DNA from: an uncultured Pelagibacteraceae bacterium
GTDB lineage: Bacteria; Pseudomonadota; Alphaproteobacteria; Pelagibacterales; Pelagibacteraceae
DNA length: 64,000 nucleotides
Assembly: GCA_902604065.1 (NCBI GenBank)
Contig: CACKXF010000002.1
Coordinates: 1-64,000, forward strand
Reading direction: 5' to 3'
Shown: piece after piece, positions 1 to 10,956 of the stretch
How the letters are laid out: the number at the start of each line of letters is the position of its first letter
Position numbering within the stretch: position 1 is the first letter of the stretch
Notes under the pieces: generated by a model
What the model was told of the DNA's origin: nothing
Database searches by the model: none
What the model saw: the letters and a program-made list of their open reading frames with translations, nothing else
Position numbers and translations under genes: made by a program

Positions 1-1
1 A

Positions 2-154
2 GAAGTTGAAAGACTTTGTGACAACGTAATAATGATGAAGAATGGAGTTATAGTAGATAAAGGAACTTGTGACTCGCTCATAAAAAAACATGGCAGAAAT
101 AATTTAGAAGATACTTTTTTAAAATTAGCGAGGAATAAAAATGAACTGGCATAA
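2..154 (+). CDS. ABC transporter ATP-binding protein, C-terminal fragment (truncated by window start)
   Basis: Open frame from base 2 reads EVERLCDNVIMMKNGVIVDKGTCDSLIKKHGRNNLEDTFLKLARNKNELA*, typical of the C-terminus of an ABC-2 exporter ATPase; it overlaps the downstream permease start. Confidence 0.8.
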   Translation, partial: EVERLCDNVIMMKNGVIVDKGTCDSLIKKHGRNNLEDTFLKLARNKNELA

Positions 155-932
155 AGTTTACGGCCTTAGCCTAAGACATTTTTACTTAATTAGAAGTTCA
201 TTTCCAAGAATTTTAGATCTTATTTACTGGCCAAGTATTCAAATTTTTCTTTGGGGTTTTATATCTAAATTTTTTACTTTAAGTTCTTCATATTATAATA
301 ATACGATTGGAGTAATTTTATCTGCAGCTATCTTGTACGATTTTCTTTTTCGATCTAGTATTAGCTATAATATGATGTTTTTAGAAGAAATTTGGAGTAG
401 AAATTTTACTAATCTTTTTATATCTCCAATAAAAATCAAGGAAATAATTGCAGCTTTAACTTTAACTGCAATTGTGCGTACATTGATTGGAATGGTGCCA
501 GCTGCACTGCTTGCTATACCTTTGTTTGGAGTATCGATTTTCAAAATTGGGTTACCTTTAATTTCTTTGCTACTGAGTTTGTATATATTTGGTATCACTT
601 TAGGCTTACTAGTAACATCTGGATTAATAAGGTTTGGTCCATCATTTGAAAATATTGCCTGGGCAAGTCTTTTTTTCTTAGCTCCGTTAGGGTGCATATA
701 TTATCCAATCGAAATTTTACCAGACTGGCTTCAAATAATTGCAAAAATATTGCCTTTAGTGCATATATTTGAAGAGATGAGAAACATTTTAATTAACGAC
801 ATTATAAGTTATACTAGGATTTTAATATCAATAAGCATATCTTTTTTTTATTTTTTATTTGGGGTTTTTGTTTTTTATATCTCTTATAACGGAGCAAAAA
901 ATAGAGGCACATTGATTAATATTGGAGAGTAG
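141..932 (+). CDS. ABC-2 type transporter permease
   Basis: 263 aa, multiple hydrophobic helices, overlaps the ATPase fragment upstream. Confidence 0.85.
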   Translation: MNWHKVYGLSLRHFYLIRSSFPRILDLIYWPSIQIFLWGFISKFFTLSSSYYNNTIGVILSAAILYDFLFRSSISYNMMFLEEIWSRNFTNLFISPIKIKEIIAALTLTAIVRTLIGMVPAALLAIPLFGVSIFKIGLPLISLLLSLYIFGITLGLLVTSGLIRFGPSFENIAWASLFFLAPLGCIYYPIEILPDWLQIIAKILPLVHIFEEMRNILINDIISYTRILISISISFFYFLFGVFVFYISYNGAKNRGTLINIGE

Positions 933-933
933 A

Positions 934-1641
934 ATGCATAAAAAAATTGAAGATATTAAAAAAAATGAAGGATCACCCAAAGTTATAAAAAATCTTTTTA
1001 ATAAAAAAGAGATAAATAAATTTTTAGATCTCTACAATTTACTTCCTACAACAGTTCATAATAAAAAACAAAATGTTATTAAAAAAAGATGGTTAATCGA
1101 TTATGGCAAAGAATTAGAGGAATTATTTTATGAAAAAGTAAAAAATGAAATCGGTGATTTTAAATATGATAATTTAAAGACTGATGAAGGTGAAATTATT
1201 TATGGTTTGTTTCAGGAAAGTTATAATCCTATTGGGTTGCATATAGATGGTGGCTTTAATTTAGATGATTTAATTTACAAACAAACTTTAATTCCTCTCA
1301 CTCCAGTAGGAAGTACTGTTATTTTTAAAAATAGGTTTTATGGAGAATCAACAAATTTTACAATCGATAGTGATGAATTATCAGTTAGAAAATTGAATTA
1401 TGGTCAAAATAAAAGGTCAAATAAACATATAGGTATGTTTGGAGATAAACCTTTTAGCTCAGATGATCATAAGAAATATTTAGGTCATGAAAAGCTTGAT
1501 AATCTTTTAGGTTTAGAAATAGATTTGGTTTATGAATGGGAACTGGGCTCTATGTTAATATTTGACAGGACTAATCTCCACTGCTCTTCTTCTAAAATAG
1601 ATGGAAAAAAGATTGGTTTAACAACTTTTACAAAAAAATAA
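934..1641 (+). CDS. Putative 2OG-Fe(II) oxygenase-like protein
   Basis: ORF given as 922 (TTG); in-frame ATG at 934 is more likely. HIDGG ... FDRTNLHCSS pattern is consistent with an HxD...H iron site. Confidence 0.5.
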   Translation: MHKKIEDIKKNEGSPKVIKNLFNKKEINKFLDLYNLLPTTVHNKKQNVIKKRWLIDYGKELEELFYEKVKNEIGDFKYDNLKTDEGEIIYGLFQESYNPIGLHIDGGFNLDDLIYKQTLIPLTPVGSTVIFKNRFYGESTNFTIDSDELSVRKLNYGQNKRSNKHIGMFGDKPFSSDDHKKYLGHEKLDNLLGLEIDLVYEWELGSMLIFDRTNLHCSSSKIDGKKIGLTTFTKK

Positions 1642-1644
1642 ATT

Positions 1645-2451
1645 ATGGCAATATATGATTGCTTTCAGTATTTTAATGAAGAACATATAGTTGATTTAAG
1701 GTTTAATATTTTAGATCAATCTATTGATTACTTTGTTGTTGTTGAGTCTACAGTAAACCATCAGGGCCAACCAAAAAAATTACAATTTGATATAAATAAA
1801 TATCCTAAATTTAAAGATAAAATAAAATATATTATTGTAGATGATACACCAGAAAACATTAAGAAGCCTCATAAAGGAGGTGAGTCTTTAGTAGAGCAGC
1901 ATCAAAGAAATTCTCTTATGAGAGTTTTGAGTAAAGCGCAAGACGAAGATATTATAATTTTGTCTGATGTTGATGAAATTCCAGATCTAAAAAAATTAAA
2001 ATTATTTGATAAAAAAAAATTAGCTGTCTTTTCTCAAAAAATGTTTATGTATAAACTTAATCTTTTAAATTTGGATGAAAGTGGATGGCATGGATCAAAA
2101 ATATGTTTAAAGAAAAATTTAAAATCTCCTCAATGGTTGAGAGATTTAAAATTCAAAAAATATCCCTTTTGGAGAATTGATAAACCGCAAAATATACAAA
2201 TAATACCTGATGGAGGTTGGCATTTTGCCTATTTACAGAGTCCAGAAAATATTTCAAAAAAAATAAAATCTTTTGCTCATGGAGAATTTAATAAAGATCA
2301 TTTAGTTGATGAAAAAAAAATAGCCTCCAAAATTGAAAAAGGTGAAGATGTTTTTGAGCGTGGATACAATATAAAAAAGATAGAGATAGATGAAACATTT
2401 CCACAATTTATTCAACTAAACAAAAAAGCTTTAAAAGATTGGATTGTTTAG
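1645..2451 (+). CDS. Glycosyltransferase family 17-like protein
   Basis: N-terminus MAIYDCFQYFNEEHIVDLRFNILDQSIDYFVVVES resembles GT17 (beta-1,4-mannosyl-glycoprotein GlcNAc transferase family). Confidence 0.8.
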   Translation: MAIYDCFQYFNEEHIVDLRFNILDQSIDYFVVVESTVNHQGQPKKLQFDINKYPKFKDKIKYIIVDDTPENIKKPHKGGESLVEQHQRNSLMRVLSKAQDEDIIILSDVDEIPDLKKLKLFDKKKLAVFSQKMFMYKLNLLNLDESGWHGSKICLKKNLKSPQWLRDLKFKKYPFWRIDKPQNIQIIPDGGWHFAYLQSPENISKKIKSFAHGEFNKDHLVDEKKIASKIEKGEDVFERGYNIKKIEIDETFPQFIQLNKKALKDWIV

Positions 2452-2453
2452 TT

Positions 2454-2530
2454 TGGTGCGCCCGGAAGGATTTGAACCCTCAACCTTCTGATCCGAAGTC
2501 AGACGCTCTATCCAGTTGAGCTACGAACGC
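2454..2530 (-). tRNA. tRNA-Arg (anticodon TCG)
   Basis: Reverse complement GCGTTCGTAGCTCAACTGGATAGAGCGTCTGACTTCGGATCAGAAGGTTGAGGGTTCAAATCCTTCCGGGCGCACCA folds as a cloverleaf with encoded CCA; anticodon loop CTTCGGA. Confidence 0.95.
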
Positions 2531-2551
2531 ATAAATAGTAATTTAGATCAA

Positions 2552-3535
2552 ATGAAAAATAAAACAATTAAAATTTCATCCAGTGATTTAGATATTGGGG
2601 AAAGACTTGATGTTTTTTTATCAAAAAAACTTAACGAATTTACTAGATCAAATATTAAAAAAATGATCAATTCAAAAAGGGTTAAGATCAATAATGTTTT
2701 AATAGTTTCTCAATCTAGAAAAATTAAAGCAGGAGATACAGTTAGTTTAACTTTTAAAATTGAAAAAAATGAAAAAATTCAACCTTCAAAAAAGAAGATA
2801 AAAATAATTTATGAAGATCAAGATTTAATTATTGTTAATAAACCACAAGGAATGGTAGTGCACCCTGGTGCTGGAAATAAAAATGATACTTTAGTTAATA
2901 TTTTGCTAGGAAGTTATGGTCAAAAACTTTCAAATATTGGCGATCCGGCCAGACCTGGGATAGTTCATAGAATTGATAAAGATACTAGCGGTTTATTAGT
3001 AATAGCCAAAAATAATTTAGCTCATGCATTTCTTAGCAAACAATTCAGTGACCATTCAATAGAAAGAAAATACACTGCTCTTGTTTGGGGTGTATTAAGA
3101 CCATTGAAAGGAAATATTGAAACCTTCATAACAAGGAGTAAAAAAAATAGACAATTAATGACAACAGATGACCATAGAGGAAAGAAAGCAATTACAAACT
3201 ATACTACCTTGAAGGTTTATAATAAAAAAAATGTGCCTAAAATAAGTTTAGTTGAATTTGAATTAAAAACAGGGAGAACTCATCAAATTAGAGTGCACAT
3301 GATTTTTAAAGGAACAAGCATATTGGGTGATAAAAAATATAAAAAAAGAAACAATAGATTTAAAAAAATAGATAAAAAATTTATCGAGATAATGAATTCT
3401 TTCGATGGACAAATTTTACACGCATCATCTTTAGGATTTATTCATCCAAGAAGCACAAAAAAATTAGAATTTAGCACTAAATTTCCTTCAAAATTCAAAA
3501 AAATAGTAGATTTTCTGGATAATTTACAGAATTGA
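2552..3535 (+). CDS. rluD: 23S rRNA pseudouridine synthase, RluD family
   Basis: S4-like N-terminus plus RPGIVHRIDKDTSGLLVIAK catalytic motif. The listed ORF start (2516) overlaps the tRNA; ATG at 2552 is in frame. Confidence 0.9.
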   Translation: MKNKTIKISSSDLDIGERLDVFLSKKLNEFTRSNIKKMINSKRVKINNVLIVSQSRKIKAGDTVSLTFKIEKNEKIQPSKKKIKIIYEDQDLIIVNKPQGMVVHPGAGNKNDTLVNILLGSYGQKLSNIGDPARPGIVHRIDKDTSGLLVIAKNNLAHAFLSKQFSDHSIERKYTALVWGVLRPLKGNIETFITRSKKNRQLMTTDDHRGKKAITNYTTLKVYNKKNVPKISLVEFELKTGRTHQIRVHMIFKGTSILGDKKYKKRNNRFKKIDKKFIEIMNSFDGQILHASSLGFIHPRSTKKLEFSTKFPSKFKKIVDFLDNLQN

Positions 3536-3566
3536 AAAAAATCTATTAACATATAAATATTTACAT

Positions 3567-4463
3567 ATGAAAAAAAATAAAGAAATAACGAATTTACCAA
3601 CTCCTACATCAGGTGGCTTATCTTTATATCTTGCTCAAATCAAAAAGTTTCCAATGCTTGATGCAGAAGAAGAATATATGTTAGCTAAAAACTGGAAAGA
3701 TAGAGGTAATTTAAAGGCTGCCCATAAATTAGTCACTAGCCATTTAAGACTAGTAGCAAAAATAGCAATGGGATACAGAGGTTATGGTTTACCCGTAAAT
3801 GAATTGATATCTGAGGGAAATATCGGTTTAATGCAAGCAGTCAAAAAGTTTGATCCAGATAAAGGATTTAGATTAGCTACTTATGCAATGTGGTGGATTA
3901 AAGCCGCCATTCAAGAGTATGTTCTAAGGTCATGGAGTCTTGTAAAAATGGGTACTACGACTGCTCAGAAAAAACTTTTTTTTAATTTAAAAAAGATAAA
4001 AAATCAAATTGCTCCAGGACAAGAGGGAGATTTAAGGGACAATCAGGTCAAAGAAATATCTAAAAGATTAGATGTGGACTCTAATGAAGTAATAAATATG
4101 AATAGAAGAATGATGGGGCAAGAAAAATCATTAAATAGTCCTATCAAAGATGGAGAGAATGATGAGTGGCAAGATTGGCTGGTAGACGAAAACCTAGATC
4201 AAGAATTAGTTTTATCTCAACAACAAGAATACGAAGATAGAAAAGAACTGTTAACCAATTCTATGAATATTTTAAATGACAGAGAAAAAGAAATTATTAA
4301 AGCTAGAAGATTAAGTGAAAAACCAAAAACTTTAGATGAGTTAAGTATTAAATTTAGAATTAGTAGAGAGCGAGTAAGGCAAATTGAAACGAAAGCATTT
4401 GAAAAACTTCAAAAATCAATGATAAATTCAAGTAAATCTAAAAATTTACTTCCCAAAAATTAG
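3567..4463 (+). CDS. rpoH: RNA polymerase sigma-32 factor
   Basis: Sigma-70 family regions 2 to 4 (ELISEGNIGLMQAVKKFDPDKGFRLATYAMWWIKAAIQEYVLRSWSLVKMGTTTAQKKLFF), characteristic of RpoH. Confidence 0.93.
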   Translation: MKKNKEITNLPTPTSGGLSLYLAQIKKFPMLDAEEEYMLAKNWKDRGNLKAAHKLVTSHLRLVAKIAMGYRGYGLPVNELISEGNIGLMQAVKKFDPDKGFRLATYAMWWIKAAIQEYVLRSWSLVKMGTTTAQKKLFFNLKKIKNQIAPGQEGDLRDNQVKEISKRLDVDSNEVINMNRRMMGQEKSLNSPIKDGENDEWQDWLVDENLDQELVLSQQQEYEDRKELLTNSMNILNDREKEIIKARRLSEKPKTLDELSIKFRISRERVRQIETKAFEKLQKSMINSSKSKNLLPKN

Positions 4464-4469
4464 CAAACA

Positions 4470-5756
4470 TCAAAAAGGATTTTCAATTAAAATTGTGTCT
4501 TTACGTTCCGGACTAGTAGAAATACTAGCTACTTTAGTTTCTATAAATTTTTCCAAACCTTTAATGTAATTTTGGGCATTTTTAGGTAATTTTTTAAATT
4601 TTTTGATGCCTTTAGTAGAGACTTGCCAGCCTTTAAAAGTTTTATAAATCGGTTTAACTTTCAATTGATCCTCTACCGCGGCTGGAAGATAGTCTATTTT
4701 CTTACCTTTTAACTTATACCCTATACACATTTTAATTTCATTTAACTCATCAAGAACATCTAATTTGGTAAGGGCAATACCGCTAATACCAGAAATCTTA
4801 ATTGTTTGTCTTACTAAAACTCCATCAAACCATCCACATCTTCTTTTTCTACTGGTAACAGTTCCAAATTCTTTACCTCTTGTTCCAAGAATTTCACCAA
4901 TATCATTTTTTAATTCAGTTGGAAAAGGCCCTTCGCCTACTCTAGTTGTATAAGCCTTTGTAATTCCTAAAACATAGTTAATTGTGTCTACACCACATCC
5001 TGTTCCAGTGGCTGCAGTAGAGGCTACAGTATTAGAAGATGTTACAAATGGATATGTTCCATGATCAACATCTAAAAGAATACCTTGAGCACCCTCAAAT
5101 AATATTTTTTTGCCTTTTTGTTTAAATTCATCAATCTTTTTCCAAACTGGTTGTGAAAATTTTAATATTTTTGGTGCTATTTTTAATAATTCTTTTTTCA
5201 ATTTATCTTTCTTAAAAGTTTTTTTTCCCAATCCTTTTCTAATAGCATTATGATGAATTAAAACTGTTTCTAATCTATGATCTAAATTACGTTCAGAAAT
5301 TAAATCCATTACTCTAATTGATCTTCTTCCAATTTTATCTTCATAAGCTGGTCCTATACCTCTTCTAGTGGTCCCAATTTTCGCCTTTCCTGCTGCATCT
5401 TCTCTTATTTCATCCATTTCTTTATGAAAAGGAAGAATGAGATTTGCAGACTCCGAGATAATTAAATTTTTTTTACTTACATTTACACCCTTAGATTTAA
5501 TCTCCTTAATTTCATCAAGTAATGCCCAAGGATCTATTACAACGCCATTACCTATTACTGAAATTTTATTTTTTCTAACTATTCCTGATGGTAACAACCT
5601 AAGTTTATAAGTTATTCCATCAATAACTAAAGTATGACCTGCATTATGACCGCCTTGAAAACGAACAACTACATCAGCTTCACTTGATAGCCAATCAACA
5701 ATCTTTCCTTTTCCTTCATCTCCCCATTGAGATCCCACTACTACTACATTTTTCAT
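4470..5756 (-). CDS. purA: Adenylosuccinate synthetase
   Basis: [23 protein letters not shown]...GGHNAGHT signature. Confidence 0.97.
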   Translation of the reverse strand: MKNVVVVGSQWGDEGKGKIVDWLSSEADVVVRFQGGHNAGHTLVIDGITYKLRLLPSGIVRKNKISVIGNGVVIDPWALLDEIKEIKSKGVNVSKKNLIISESANLILPFHKEMDEIREDAAGKAKIGTTRRGIGPAYEDKIGRRSIRVMDLISERNLDHRLETVLIHHNAIRKGLGKKTFKKDKLKKELLKIAPKILKFSQPVWKKIDEFKQKGKKILFEGAQGILLDVDHGTYPFVTSSNTVASTAATGTGCGVDTINYVLGITKAYTTRVGEGPFPTELKNDIGEILGTRGKEFGTVTSRKRRCGWFDGVLVRQTIKISGISGIALTKLDVLDELNEIKMCIGYKLKGKKIDYLPAAVEDQLKVKPIYKTFKGWQVSTKGIKKFKKLPKNAQNYIKGLEKFIETKVASISTSPERKDTILIENPF

Positions 5757-6568
5757 TACTTATATTTCCTGTTTATTTTAATAGAGCTTAGGTGATTAAT
5801 TGGTCCATGACCTTTTCCATATTTAAGATTAGTTTTTATAGAATGATTAACATATTTAATTCCAAGATCACAGGATTTAATTAAGTTTTTTCCACACGCA
5901 AAAAAAGTTGTTATGGCGCTAGATAAAGTACAGCCTGTGCCATGTGTATTGTTAGTTCTAATCTTTTTGTTTTTAAAAACTCTCATTTTTTGTTTGTTTA
6001 AAAAAACATCATTGATAAATTTTGATTTACTGTGACCGCCTTTAATTAATACATTTTTTACTCCTAAATTTAAAAGAATATTTGCAGCATTAATAGTATC
6101 TTCTAAACTTTTAATTTTTATTCCAGCTAAAACTTCAGCTTCAGGAATATTAGGAGTTATCATATAAACATTTTTTATTAATTTTTCTCTTAAAGTTTTA
6201 ATTGCTTTTTTATCAATAAGTTGAAATCCTCCTTTGGCAACCATGACTGGGTCTAAAATAATTTTTTTTACCTTTATTTTTTTAAGAGCACGAATTACTG
6301 CAAAAATTACCTCTGAAGAATTTAGCATACCAATCTTTACCGCATCCGGATTTATATCTTTTGATGTAAATAAAATTTGTTTTTCTACTTCTTTTGGATT
6401 TATAGACACAACAGAACTAACTCCAGTGGTGTTTTGAGATGTAACTGCAGTAATAGCGGTCATTGCATATCCGCCTAACGCTGTTACGGTTTTGATATCT
6501 GCTTGAATACCTGCGCCACCAGAAGAGTCCGAGCCAGCAATTATTAGGATTTTAGAAGTAGGTTTCAA
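5756..6568 (-). CDS. thiD: Hydroxymethylpyrimidine/phosphomethylpyrimidine kinase
   Basis: [21 protein letters not shown]...[10 protein letters not shown] motifs of ThiD. Confidence 0.93.
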   Translation of the reverse strand: MKPTSKILIIAGSDSSGGAGIQADIKTVTALGGYAMTAITAVTSQNTTGVSSVVSINPKEVEKQILFTSKDINPDAVKIGMLNSSEVIFAVIRALKKIKVKKIILDPVMVAKGGFQLIDKKAIKTLREKLIKNVYMITPNIPEAEVLAGIKIKSLEDTINAANILLNLGVKNVLIKGGHSKSKFINDVFLNKQKMRVFKNKKIRTNNTHGTGCTLSSAITTFFACGKNLIKSCDLGIKYVNHSIKTNLKYGKGHGPINHLSSIKINRKYK

Positions 6569-6569
6569 A

Positions 6570-7901
6570 TTATTTTATAGATTGCTTAATTATTTTTATA
6601 CATTTTTTTATTAAATCGCTGTCATATGACTCTGCCATAATCCTAATTTTAGGTTCTGTTCCAGATTTTCTAACAAGAATTCTTCCTTTTCGTGCTATTA
6701 TATAATTCGCTCTTTTAATTGCTTTTTTACATTTTAACGAATTTATAATATTTTTATCTTTAACACTTACATTTTCCAAAATTTGGGGTAATGGTTTGAA
6801 AACATTTAATAATTGACTAGCTTTTTTTCCTTTTCTCAAAGAAAACAGAACTTCCAGCGCTACTAGTAAACCATCGCCGGTAGTAGCAAATTTACCCAAA
6901 ATAATATGACCAGATTGTTCTCCTCCTAAATTAAAATTCAATTTTTTCATTTTTTCTTTTACGTATCTGTCTCCAACCTTAGATCTAAAAAACTTAATAT
7001 TTTTATTTTTCAAAAATCTCTCTAGACCATAATTAGACATTAAAGTTCCTATAACCCCACCTTTTAATATTCTTTTAATTTTCCATCTTTGGGCAAGCAT
7101 GGCTATGATTTGATCTCCATTTATAATTTTACCTTTTTCATCACACATTATTATTCTATCAGCATCGCCGTCAAAGGATATGCCAACATTAGCTTTAAAT
7201 CTTTTAACTGCTGATTTTATTTTAGAAGTGTAGGTAGAGCCGCATTTTTCGTTGATATTCAAGCCGTTAGGTTTAATGCCTATAGAAACTACCTTAGCCC
7301 CAAGTTCACTCAAAAGCTTTGGTGCAGCTTTATAACTAGCTCCATTAGCGCAGTCTAAAACTATCTTGGTGCCTTTAAGATTAAAATTTTTTGGAAAATT
7401 ATTTTTTAATATTTTAATGTAACGATCATTTCCGTCTTCTAATCTTTTTACCCGACCTAGTAATTTGGGATTTGTTAGCTGTTTTGTATTTTTAGTATCT
7501 ATTAATTTTTCTATTTTTTTTTCTATTTTATCTGAAAGTTTCATACCATCTGGTCCAAATAGTTTTAAACCGTTATCATAATAAGGATTATGTGAAGCTG
7601 TTATCATTATACCCATATTTGCCTTCATGGATTTAGTCAGCATAGCAAGTCCGTTAGTTGGTAATGGTCCCAAAGTAAAAACATGCATCCCTCCTGACAC
7701 CAAGCCAGATACGAGTGCTGGTTCTAACGTATATCCTGAAAGTCTTGTGTCCTTTGCAATAATTGCGACTTGTTTAGATTTTTTTTGATTTTTAAAATAC
7801 GTGCCAGAAGCTAAACCAAATTTAAAAAATTTCTCTCCGGTTATGTTTCCTTTATTAACTGTTCCTCTTATACCGTCAGTACCAAAATATTTATTTTTCA
7901 T
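6570..7901 (-). CDS. glmM: Phosphoglucosamine mutase
   Basis: KYFGTDGIRGTVN, GIMITASHNPYYDNGLK, SFDGDADRI, RKSGTEPKIRIMAE. Confidence 0.95.
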   Translation of the reverse strand: MKNKYFGTDGIRGTVNKGNITGEKFFKFGLASGTYFKNQKKSKQVAIIAKDTRLSGYTLEPALVSGLVSGGMHVFTLGPLPTNGLAMLTKSMKANMGIMITASHNPYYDNGLKLFGPDGMKLSDKIEKKIEKLIDTKNTKQLTNPKLLGRVKRLEDGNDRYIKILKNNFPKNFNLKGTKIVLDCANGASYKAAPKLLSELGAKVVSIGIKPNGLNINEKCGSTYTSKIKSAVKRFKANVGISFDGDADRIIMCDEKGKIINGDQIIAMLAQRWKIKRILKGGVIGTLMSNYGLERFLKNKNIKFFRSKVGDRYVKEKMKKLNFNLGGEQSGHIILGKFATTGDGLLVALEVLFSLRKGKKASQLLNVFKPLPQILENVSVKDKNIINSLKCKKAIKRANYIIARKGRILVRKSGTEPKIRIMAESYDSDLIKKCIKIIKQSIK

Positions 7902-8962
7902 TGATCTAATAATATTTTTTTATAAACTAATATTCCTTGTTTTACTTCATTAACATTGTGCACTCTAAAAATATTTACACCTTGAGATAATAAAAAAAGT
8001 ATTGATGCTAAAGTTCCACCTGTTCTATCTATACTATCATTGTTTCCTGAAATTTGATTAATAAATCTTTTTCTTGAAGTTCCAACCAAAATAGGTAAAC
8101 CTAGACTATGAAACAAAGATATTTTAGAAATTAAAGTCAAGTTATGTTTCAATTTTTTACCAAAACCTATTCCAGGATCTAAAATAATATTTCTATCTTT
8201 AAACCTATTATTAATATTATTTTCAAAAAAGTCATAGATATCCAGTAAAACATTTTTATATTTCGGGTTTTTTTGCATTGTTTTTGGTGTTCCTTGCATA
8301 TGATGAAGAACTTTTGAAATTTTATATTTATAAGTTTTTTTCAGAGAATTCTTATCGTAACTAAAACCCGATACATCATTTATTAGGTCTACTCCACATT
8401 TGATACTTTTAATCATTAGATCAGACTTTCTAGTATCTATTGATAAACAAGTTTTTTTATATTTTATTTTAAATTTTTCCATTACGTGTTTAACTCTTTT
8501 CCATTCAACTTCGGAATTTAAAGTTTTAGATCCCGGTCTTGTAGACTCGCCCCCTACATCAATAATATCTGCACCAAATTTTATCATATTTGAAATATGT
8601 TTGAATGATTTGTTGTTTTTATTAAATTTTCCCCCGTCAGAAAAACTATCTGGTGTTAAATTTAAAATTCCCATTATAGTTGGTTTTGAAAAATCTATAT
8701 TTTTAATAAAATTTTTTCGTTTCGTGATAATTTTTTTTAAATCTTTTTTGATCTTATTTCTTAGAGTTGGCCCTAGTGTTTTAATCTTCTTTAAATTTAT
8801 TATTTTTGATGATACTTTATTATTGTTTCTAGATATAATTTCAATTTCATCGAATGATATATTGCTATTACCACACAAAGGTAGCGCAGATTTTTTTTTT
8901 ATTAGTTTCTTTGCAATTGAACCGTATTTAAAATTACACGCCCTTGTGTAATATTTAATCAT
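7898..8962 (-). CDS. folP: Dihydropteroate synthase with N-terminal extension
   Basis: PTIMGILNLTPDSFSDGG, DIIDVGGESTRPGS; located between ftsH and glmM. Confidence 0.93.
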   Translation of the reverse strand: MIKYYTRACNFKYGSIAKKLIKKKSALPLCGNSNISFDEIEIISRNNNKVSSKIINLKKIKTLGPTLRNKIKKDLKKIITKRKNFIKNIDFSKPTIMGILNLTPDSFSDGGKFNKNNKSFKHISNMIKFGADIIDVGGESTRPGSKTLNSEVEWKRVKHVMEKFKIKYKKTCLSIDTRKSDLMIKSIKCGVDLINDVSGFSYDKNSLKKTYKYKISKVLHHMQGTPKTMQKNPKYKNVLLDIYDFFENNINNRFKDRNIILDPGIGFGKKLKHNLTLISKISLFHSLGLPILVGTSRKRFINQISGNNDSIDRTGGTLASILFLLSQGVNIFRVHNVNEVKQGILVYKKILLDQ

Positions 8963-8965
8963 TTA

Positions 8966-10861
8966 TTATACAACTGGTTTAGGTTTTAAGCCTATTGTTC
9001 CTAACGCTGAAGTTTCTTTATTATTTTCTTTTACGTTGCTTTCAAATGATCTAGTTGGTTTTTTATCCTTTAAAATCAGATCTCTTATTTCATCTCCAGA
9101 CAAAGTTTCGTATATAAGTAATGCCTTTGCAATTTTATGTAAATCATCTATTTTTTCGGTTAAAACTTTTCTGGCTCTTTCATATCCTTTATCTACAATT
9201 TTTTTAACTTCTGAATCAACTTTTTTTGCTGTTTCTTCTGACATGTTTTGTTGTTTTGTCACTGATCTGCCTAGAAAAACTTCTTCCTCATTTTCTCCGT
9301 AAGCAATTGTGCCTAGTTCTTTACTCATTCCATATTTAGTAACCATATTTTTAGCCATCTTAGTGACCATGTCTATATCTGACGAAGCTCCTGATGTTAC
9401 CTTGTCATGACCAAATATAATTTCTTCAGCTATTCTTCCGCCCATCGCTACTGCTATATCTGAATGCATTTTTTCCCTTGTTACTGAAAGCTGATCTCGC
9501 TCTGGCAATCTCATAACCATTCCTAAAGCTCTCCCTCTTGGAATGATTGTTGCTTTATGAATAGGATCTGATGCTTTTTCATTTAAAGCAACTATCGCAT
9601 GACCGCCTTCATGGTAGGCGGTTAATTTTTTCTCATCTTCACTCATAACCATTGATCTTCTTTCAGCTCCCATCATTACCTTATCTTTAGCCTCTTCCAC
9701 ATCAGACATTGTAACTACTCTTTTATTTTTTCGGGCCGCAAGTAAAGCTGCTTCATTAACTAGATTTGCTAAATCTGCGCCTGAAAATCCAGGTGTACCT
9801 CTTGCTATAGTTCGTAATTTAACATCTGGACCGGTATTTATTTTTTTAATATGAACTTTTAAAATTGCTTCTCTACCGATTATATCTGGGTTGCCTACTA
9901 CAACTTGCCTATCAAATCTACCTGGTCTAAGTAAAGCTGGGTCAAGAACATCTGGTCTATTAGTAGCTGCAATTAAAATTATTCCTTCATTTGTGTCAAA
10001 ACCATCCATCTCAACTAGTAACTGATTTAAAGTTTGTTCACGTTCATCATTACCACCTCCAAGTCCTGCACCTCTACTTCGACCGACGGCATCTATCTCG
10101 TCTATAAAAATTATACAAGGTGAATTCTTTTTCCCTTGTTCAAACATATCTCTAACTCTTGAAGCACCAACTCCAACAAACATTTCGACAAAATCTGATC
10201 CTGAAATAGAAAAAAATGGAACATTAGCTTCACCCGCAATAGCCTTAGCTAATAAAGTTTTACCCGTACCTGGTGGACCAATTAATAGAGCACCTTTTGG
10301 AATTTTTCCACCTAATCTACTAAATTTTCTTGGATCTTTTAAAAATTCTACAATTTCTTCTACTTCTTCTTTAGCCTCTTCAACTCCAGCAACATCATTA
10401 AAAGTAACTTTACCTGTGGACTCATTTAAAAGTTTTGCTTTTGATCTTCCAAAACCCATTGCGCCACCTTTACCCCCTTGCATTTGTCTCATAAAAAATA
10501 TCCAAACACCAATTAACAACAACATTGGAAACCATGAGAGTAGAATACCAAGCAATGAAGGCATTTTATCTTCTTTAGGAGAGGCATTTATATTAACTCC
10601 TTTTTCAGACAATTTCTCCACTAAGTTTGGATAATTTGGTGAAAAAGTAGTAAAGTTATTACCATCCGATAGTATTCCACTAATGCTGTTACCTTGGATA
10701 TTAACTTCAACTACTCTACCGGATTCAACTTCATTTAAAAATTTTGAAAATGCTATTGGATTTTCTTTAAAACTGTTCTTATCTGGATTCTTAAATACAT
10801 TAAATAAGCCAACTGATAAAAAGATGATCAGCGCCCACATTAGTAAGTTTTTTAAATTCAT
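8966..10861 (-). CDS. ftsH: ATP-dependent zinc metalloprotease FtsH
   Basis: Walker [17 protein letters not shown]+ SRH, HEGGHA zinc motif. Confidence 0.97.
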   Translation of the reverse strand: MNLKNLLMWALIIFLSVGLFNVFKNPDKNSFKENPIAFSKFLNEVESGRVVEVNIQGNSISGILSDGNNFTTFSPNYPNLVEKLSEKGVNINASPKEDKMPSLLGILLSWFPMLLLIGVWIFFMRQMQGGKGGAMGFGRSKAKLLNESTGKVTFNDVAGVEEAKEEVEEIVEFLKDPRKFSRLGGKIPKGALLIGPPGTGKTLLAKAIAGEANVPFFSISGSDFVEMFVGVGASRVRDMFEQGKKNSPCIIFIDEIDAVGRSRGAGLGGGNDEREQTLNQLLVEMDGFDTNEGIILIAATNRPDVLDPALLRPGRFDRQVVVGNPDIIGREAILKVHIKKINTGPDVKLRTIARGTPGFSGADLANLVNEAALLAARKNKRVVTMSDVEEAKDKVMMGAERRSMVMSEDEKKLTAYHEGGHAIVALNEKASDPIHKATIIPRGRALGMVMRLPERDQLSVTREKMHSDIAVAMGGRIAEEIIFGHDKVTSGASSDIDMVTKMAKNMVTKYGMSKELGTIAYGENEEEVFLGRSVTKQQNMSEETAKKVDSEVKKIVDKGYERARKVLTEKIDDLHKIAKALLIYETLSGDEIRDLILKDKKPTRSFESNVKENNKETSALGTIGLKPKPVV

Positions 10862-10894
10862 AATTCTTAAATAAGTATTTTTTTACAATAAACA

Positions 10895-10924
10895 AGTATA
10901 TTTTAACACAAAGGTAGTTGTAAA
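10895..10924 (-). promoter_or_regulatory. Putative sigma-70-type promoter for ftsH
   Basis: Minus strand TTTACA (10924-10919), 18-nt spacer, TATACT (10900-10895), 34 bp upstream of the ftsH start; AT-rich background lowers specificity. Confidence 0.35.
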
Positions 10925-10956
10925 TAAGGCAAAATATCCCCTAAAAAAAAGAAATC

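Noticed and set aside
365-697. Minus-strand 110-aa ORF inside the ABC permease, and similar antisense ORFs across the track (e.g. 8400-8951, 9036-9302, 34897-35166)
   Set aside because: They lie opposite strongly supported genes and show no family motifs; antisense shadow ORFs.
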